Assembly (NCBI GenBank): GCA_030148065.1
Contig: JASBUC010000057.1
Coordinates: forward strand, 1 to 64,000
Source of the DNA: Legionellaceae bacterium
GTDB taxonomy: Bacteria; Pseudomonadota; Gammaproteobacteria; Legionellales; Legionellaceae
Length of the DNA: 64,000 bases
Direction: 5' to 3'
Position 1 is the first letter of the stretch, and every line of letters begins with the position of its first letter. Of the stretch, positions 62,184-64,000 are shown piece by piece. The notes beneath the pieces were generated by a model, which worked only from the letters and a program-made list of their open reading frames with translations, was not told where the DNA came from and ran no database searches. Made by a program: the position numbers and the translations under genes.

Positions 62184-62675
62184 ATGAAACAAGGCGGCGC
62201 AGTAGCCAACAGTAATGGTAGAGTCCTCGAAAATATTGTTGAAAGCAGCTTAAATACCAAGGGCTTTACCTCTACTAACTATAAAGACTGGCAAAAAGAT
62301 CCTTTGCAATACAGTGATGAATTACTTCTAAAAAATGTACCATATTTGAATGTATATAATCATGCCAGCAAAACAGAATTCGTAATCAAATCCAAACACT
62401 ATCACCTCAATACCCGTATCGAATGTAAGTGGCAACAAGCCTCGGGGAGCGTGGATGAAAAATACCCCTTTCTTTTCTTAAACTGTGCCGAACGGATGAA
62501 TGAGCCCCAAATCATTATTTTATTAGATGGTGGAGGGGCCAAACCCGGCGCTATTGACTGGCTAAAAGACGCATGCCAAAACTTTAATCAGCAAGAAAAG
62601 GGGCGTTCAGATCGAAGAATTGAGTTAATGAACAGTACTGAGTTTTTACAGTGGGTGAATAAAACTCTAAAGTAG
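62184..62675 (+). CDS. PD-(D/E)XK nuclease superfamily protein linked to dam
   Basis: 163 residues from the ATG at 62184; GAGGA, part of the dam stop region, lies five bases upstream. The nuclease motif is E80-C-K82 in RIECKWQQASGSVDEKYP, preceded by the acidic residue in KTEFVIKSKHY and followed by IIILLDGGGAKPGAIDWL. I recall this as a recurrent small family often found with adenine methylases or in phages. Translational coupling with dam argues for a restriction partner, which is inference. A terminator-like hairpin follows. Confidence 0.7.
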   Translation: MKQGGAVANSNGRVLENIVESSLNTKGFTSTNYKDWQKDPLQYSDELLLKNVPYLNVYNHASKTEFVIKSKHYHLNTRIECKWQQASGSVDEKYPFLFLNCAERMNEPQIIILLDGGGAKPGAIDWLKDACQNFNQQEKGRSDRRIELMNSTEFLQWVNKTLK

Positions 62676-62695
62676 GTTAAAGTAGCCTATTTTTC
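62674..62695 (+). terminator. Weak intrinsic terminator after the dam-linked nuclease
   Basis: TAGGT (62674-62678) pairs with GCCTA (62686-62690), one pair being T-G, around a seven-base loop, followed directly by TTTTT at 62691-62695. It overlaps the stop codon of the nuclease gene. The short stem makes it a modest candidate. Confidence 0.4.
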
Positions 62696-62719
62696 GAATC
62701 ATGGCGGTAACTTTAATTC

Positions 62720-63433
62720 ATGATGCTCTTTAGTTTGGCTTTTTTTAAACGGTTATTGAGACAAGATCCGATAGAAACAGAGATTCAATCATTCGAACGG
62801 CTAACAACGAGTTACCGGACGTTTATTAAAAACAATATATGCCCAGTCAAAGCACGCTATCATTATGAATATGAAAATAATATTAACCCAGCCTATCAAG
62901 ACATAGAGAGTGTTACCAACCCCCTAAAACGTCATGAAAAAAGAATTTGGGCACTTAGAGATGATTTGATATTGGCAACCGGCATAAAAAATGCGTACCA
63001 AAAGAAATATGGTTACACCGGTTTTAATGAAGCCTTCTCTGAGGAATTAAACTTATCCGATCATCTGGATCTCAGTGACAGATTTGGACACCCTTCTCTA
63101 ACCTTTAATGAAAAAAATGAAAAAGGGGACGTTTATTACGCGGGCTACTTATCCCAAGGAGAATCTGCACTACGCGTTTGCCTAACTTCTGGTCGATACT
63201 ACCGCGATGATTTGACCAAGGAACAAATAAAACAGCTTGAGTCATATTTATCTCTCATGTTTCAAAAAGCCTACGGAGACCAACCTGTGGTTTTCTATTC
63301 TGGCTTCAAAGATTATGAAGACTATGATTCCCTGGATGATTATTATAAACATTTTGCAGTCTTTTTTATGGATGATGAAAAAGGCCTAGCTCTAGAGCCA
63401 ACGAGAACCTATGCAGCAAGGCCTTCTTTTTAA
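62720..63433 (+). CDS. Unknown protein downstream of the dam-nuclease pair
   Basis: 237 residues, rich in Tyr, Asp and Glu, and without clear membrane segments after the first 12 hydrophobic residues. The C-terminal half has RFGHPSLTF, GDVYYAGYLSQG, SGRYYRDDLTKEQ and DQPVVFYSGFKDYEDYD, which gives no recognised family. It begins 44 bases after the nuclease gene, with a weak terminator between. It could be a third member of the methylase-nuclease locus or unrelated. Confidence 0.45.
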   Translation: MMLFSLAFFKRLLRQDPIETEIQSFERLTTSYRTFIKNNICPVKARYHYEYENNINPAYQDIESVTNPLKRHEKRIWALRDDLILATGIKNAYQKKYGYTGFNEAFSEELNLSDHLDLSDRFGHPSLTFNEKNEKGDVYYAGYLSQGESALRVCLTSGRYYRDDLTKEQIKQLESYLSLMFQKAYGDQPVVFYSGFKDYEDYDSLDDYYKHFAVFFMDDEKGLALEPTRTYAARPSF

Positions 63434-63524
63434 GTTTAGATTCAACCAAAATAATGATTGCTAATTTCTTTTATTGTTTCCCTGAAATAATGTCTTTCTT
63501 GTATCGATTGGACTCAAACATTCA

Positions 63525-63980
63525 TTAATCGTGGCTAATATCATGATGTAGCTTTAACATTGTTTCCGCCGTTTTCCGCTTCTGTGCATCGATTGCTGGA
63601 TTGTTAATATAGGCTAGTACATATTGCTGATAGCTCTTACTTTTAGTCGTTATGTTAGCAAATGTTTTATCTTGATATTTTAGATTAAAGCCTTTATCAA
63701 GTTCCTCCACTACCTCGGAAACAATCGCGTCTGAGGGTTTATTGTAAGTGTTTTCAAGAAACATACGTTTACGCTGCATCATACTGCGATCATTGTCACG
63801 AGGATTGGTATTATGATAAGAGAGCCACTCTTCAGCTTGAATACCTAATGATAGCATCAGTACATCTTTGTCGACGTTGATATTATTAAACTGAGATCTA
63901 TCTAAAATTTTTACGTTAAAATCACACAAAATACAAAAGTAATTTGAATTCATTTCACCAAAGATTTGATTGGTTGACAC
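63525..63980 (-). CDS. Unknown protein, probably continuing past the window end
   Basis: 151 residues from a GTG at 63980; the frame stays open to the window edge, so the true start may lie outside. An internal ATG at 63953 (MNSNYFCILCDFNV) is an alternative. It is charged and soluble, with SYQQYVLAYINNPAIDAQKR near the end and His-rich final residues (KLHHDISHD). No family is recognised. It is convergent with the gene at 62.7 kb. Confidence 0.4.
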   Translation of the reverse strand: MSTNQIFGEMNSNYFCILCDFNVKILDRSQFNNINVDKDVLMLSLGIQAEEWLSYHNTNPRDNDRSMMQRKRMFLENTYNKPSDAIVSEVVEELDKGFNLKYQDKTFANITTKSKSYQQYVLAYINNPAIDAQKRKTAETMLKLHHDISHD

Positions 63981-64000
63981 ATTTTTGAGAGTTACTTTGG

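Noticed and set aside
1-64000. CRISPR array, tRNA or rRNA genes
   Set aside because: No regularly spaced repeats were seen, and no tRNA cloverleaf or rRNA-like sequence was noticed in the gene-free stretches.

Overview
The window is AT-rich bacterial chromosome carrying fis, dam, mnmC, uup, nudC, nagZ and an HU gene, which together point to a gammaproteobacterium. Several proteins have the look of intracellular Legionellales (Legionella/Coxiella/Berkiella-like): a degenerate ankyrin-like repeat protein, a protein with a Lys-rich start, an acidic tract and a Glu-rich tail, a Lys/Ala-rich histone H1-like protein and several unrecognised proteins. The order-level placement is inference. No rRNA, tRNA, CRISPR array or secretion-system locus was seen.

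Layout. 1-5.3 kb: the end of an unknown gene, an MHS-type MFS transporter, a decayed gene, a small membrane protein, and the glutathione-dependent formaldehyde detoxification pair frmA-frmB. 5.3-7.8 kb: the repeat protein. 7.8-13.3 kb (minus strand): a signalling cluster of a stand-alone HPt protein, two paralogous histidine kinases with different sensors, a single-domain receiver and a receiver-GGDEF diguanylate cyclase. One kinase has an N-terminal membrane domain matching the plant/cyanobacterial ethylene-receptor domain at all seven key residues. 13.4-21.4 kb (minus strand): nine overlapping genes for a three-part ABC importer, kynureninase and trpD-C-F-B-A, with no trpE or trpG. This reads as a kynurenine -> anthranilate -> tryptophan salvage operon. 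21.8-24.7 kb: a GIY-YIG protein, a cupin and MnmC.

24.8-29.6 kb: four poorly characterised proteins and a DUF445 membrane protein. 29.6-34.9 kb: a single 1746-residue protein with a PGM1-like ATP-grasp ligase module and a second, YheC/D-like module; this is the best candidate for unknown chemistry. 35-39 kb: Ogt, a small membrane protein, the H1-like protein, a membrane protein and a tyrosine recombinase. 39-50 kb: an exported choloylglycine-hydrolase-family enzyme with an MFS exporter, an exported endonuclease I, a TauE exporter, a MoxR/VWA pair, NudC, a possible papain-like cysteine enzyme, and a NagX-like acyltransferase with an exported NagZ. 50-60.5 kb: Uup, a geranylgeranyl-reductase-family flavoprotein, a PilZ protein, a BCCT transporter, two cold-shock proteins, HU, a CDP-alcohol phosphatidyltransferase and an MscS-family channel. 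60.9-64 kb: Fis, Dam, a linked PD-(D/E)XK nuclease and two unknown genes.

Non-coding structure includes a 162-base palindromic element between the two cold-shock genes (perfect 27-base terminal inverted repeats, TA at both borders) with a related half-copy near 35.6 kb, a long hairpin near 58.06 kb, three consecutive hairpins near 47.17 kb, hairpins in the leader of the tryptophan operon, and a few intrinsic terminators. Most gene calls rest on motifs visible in the translations. Functions of the unrecognised genes are left open.
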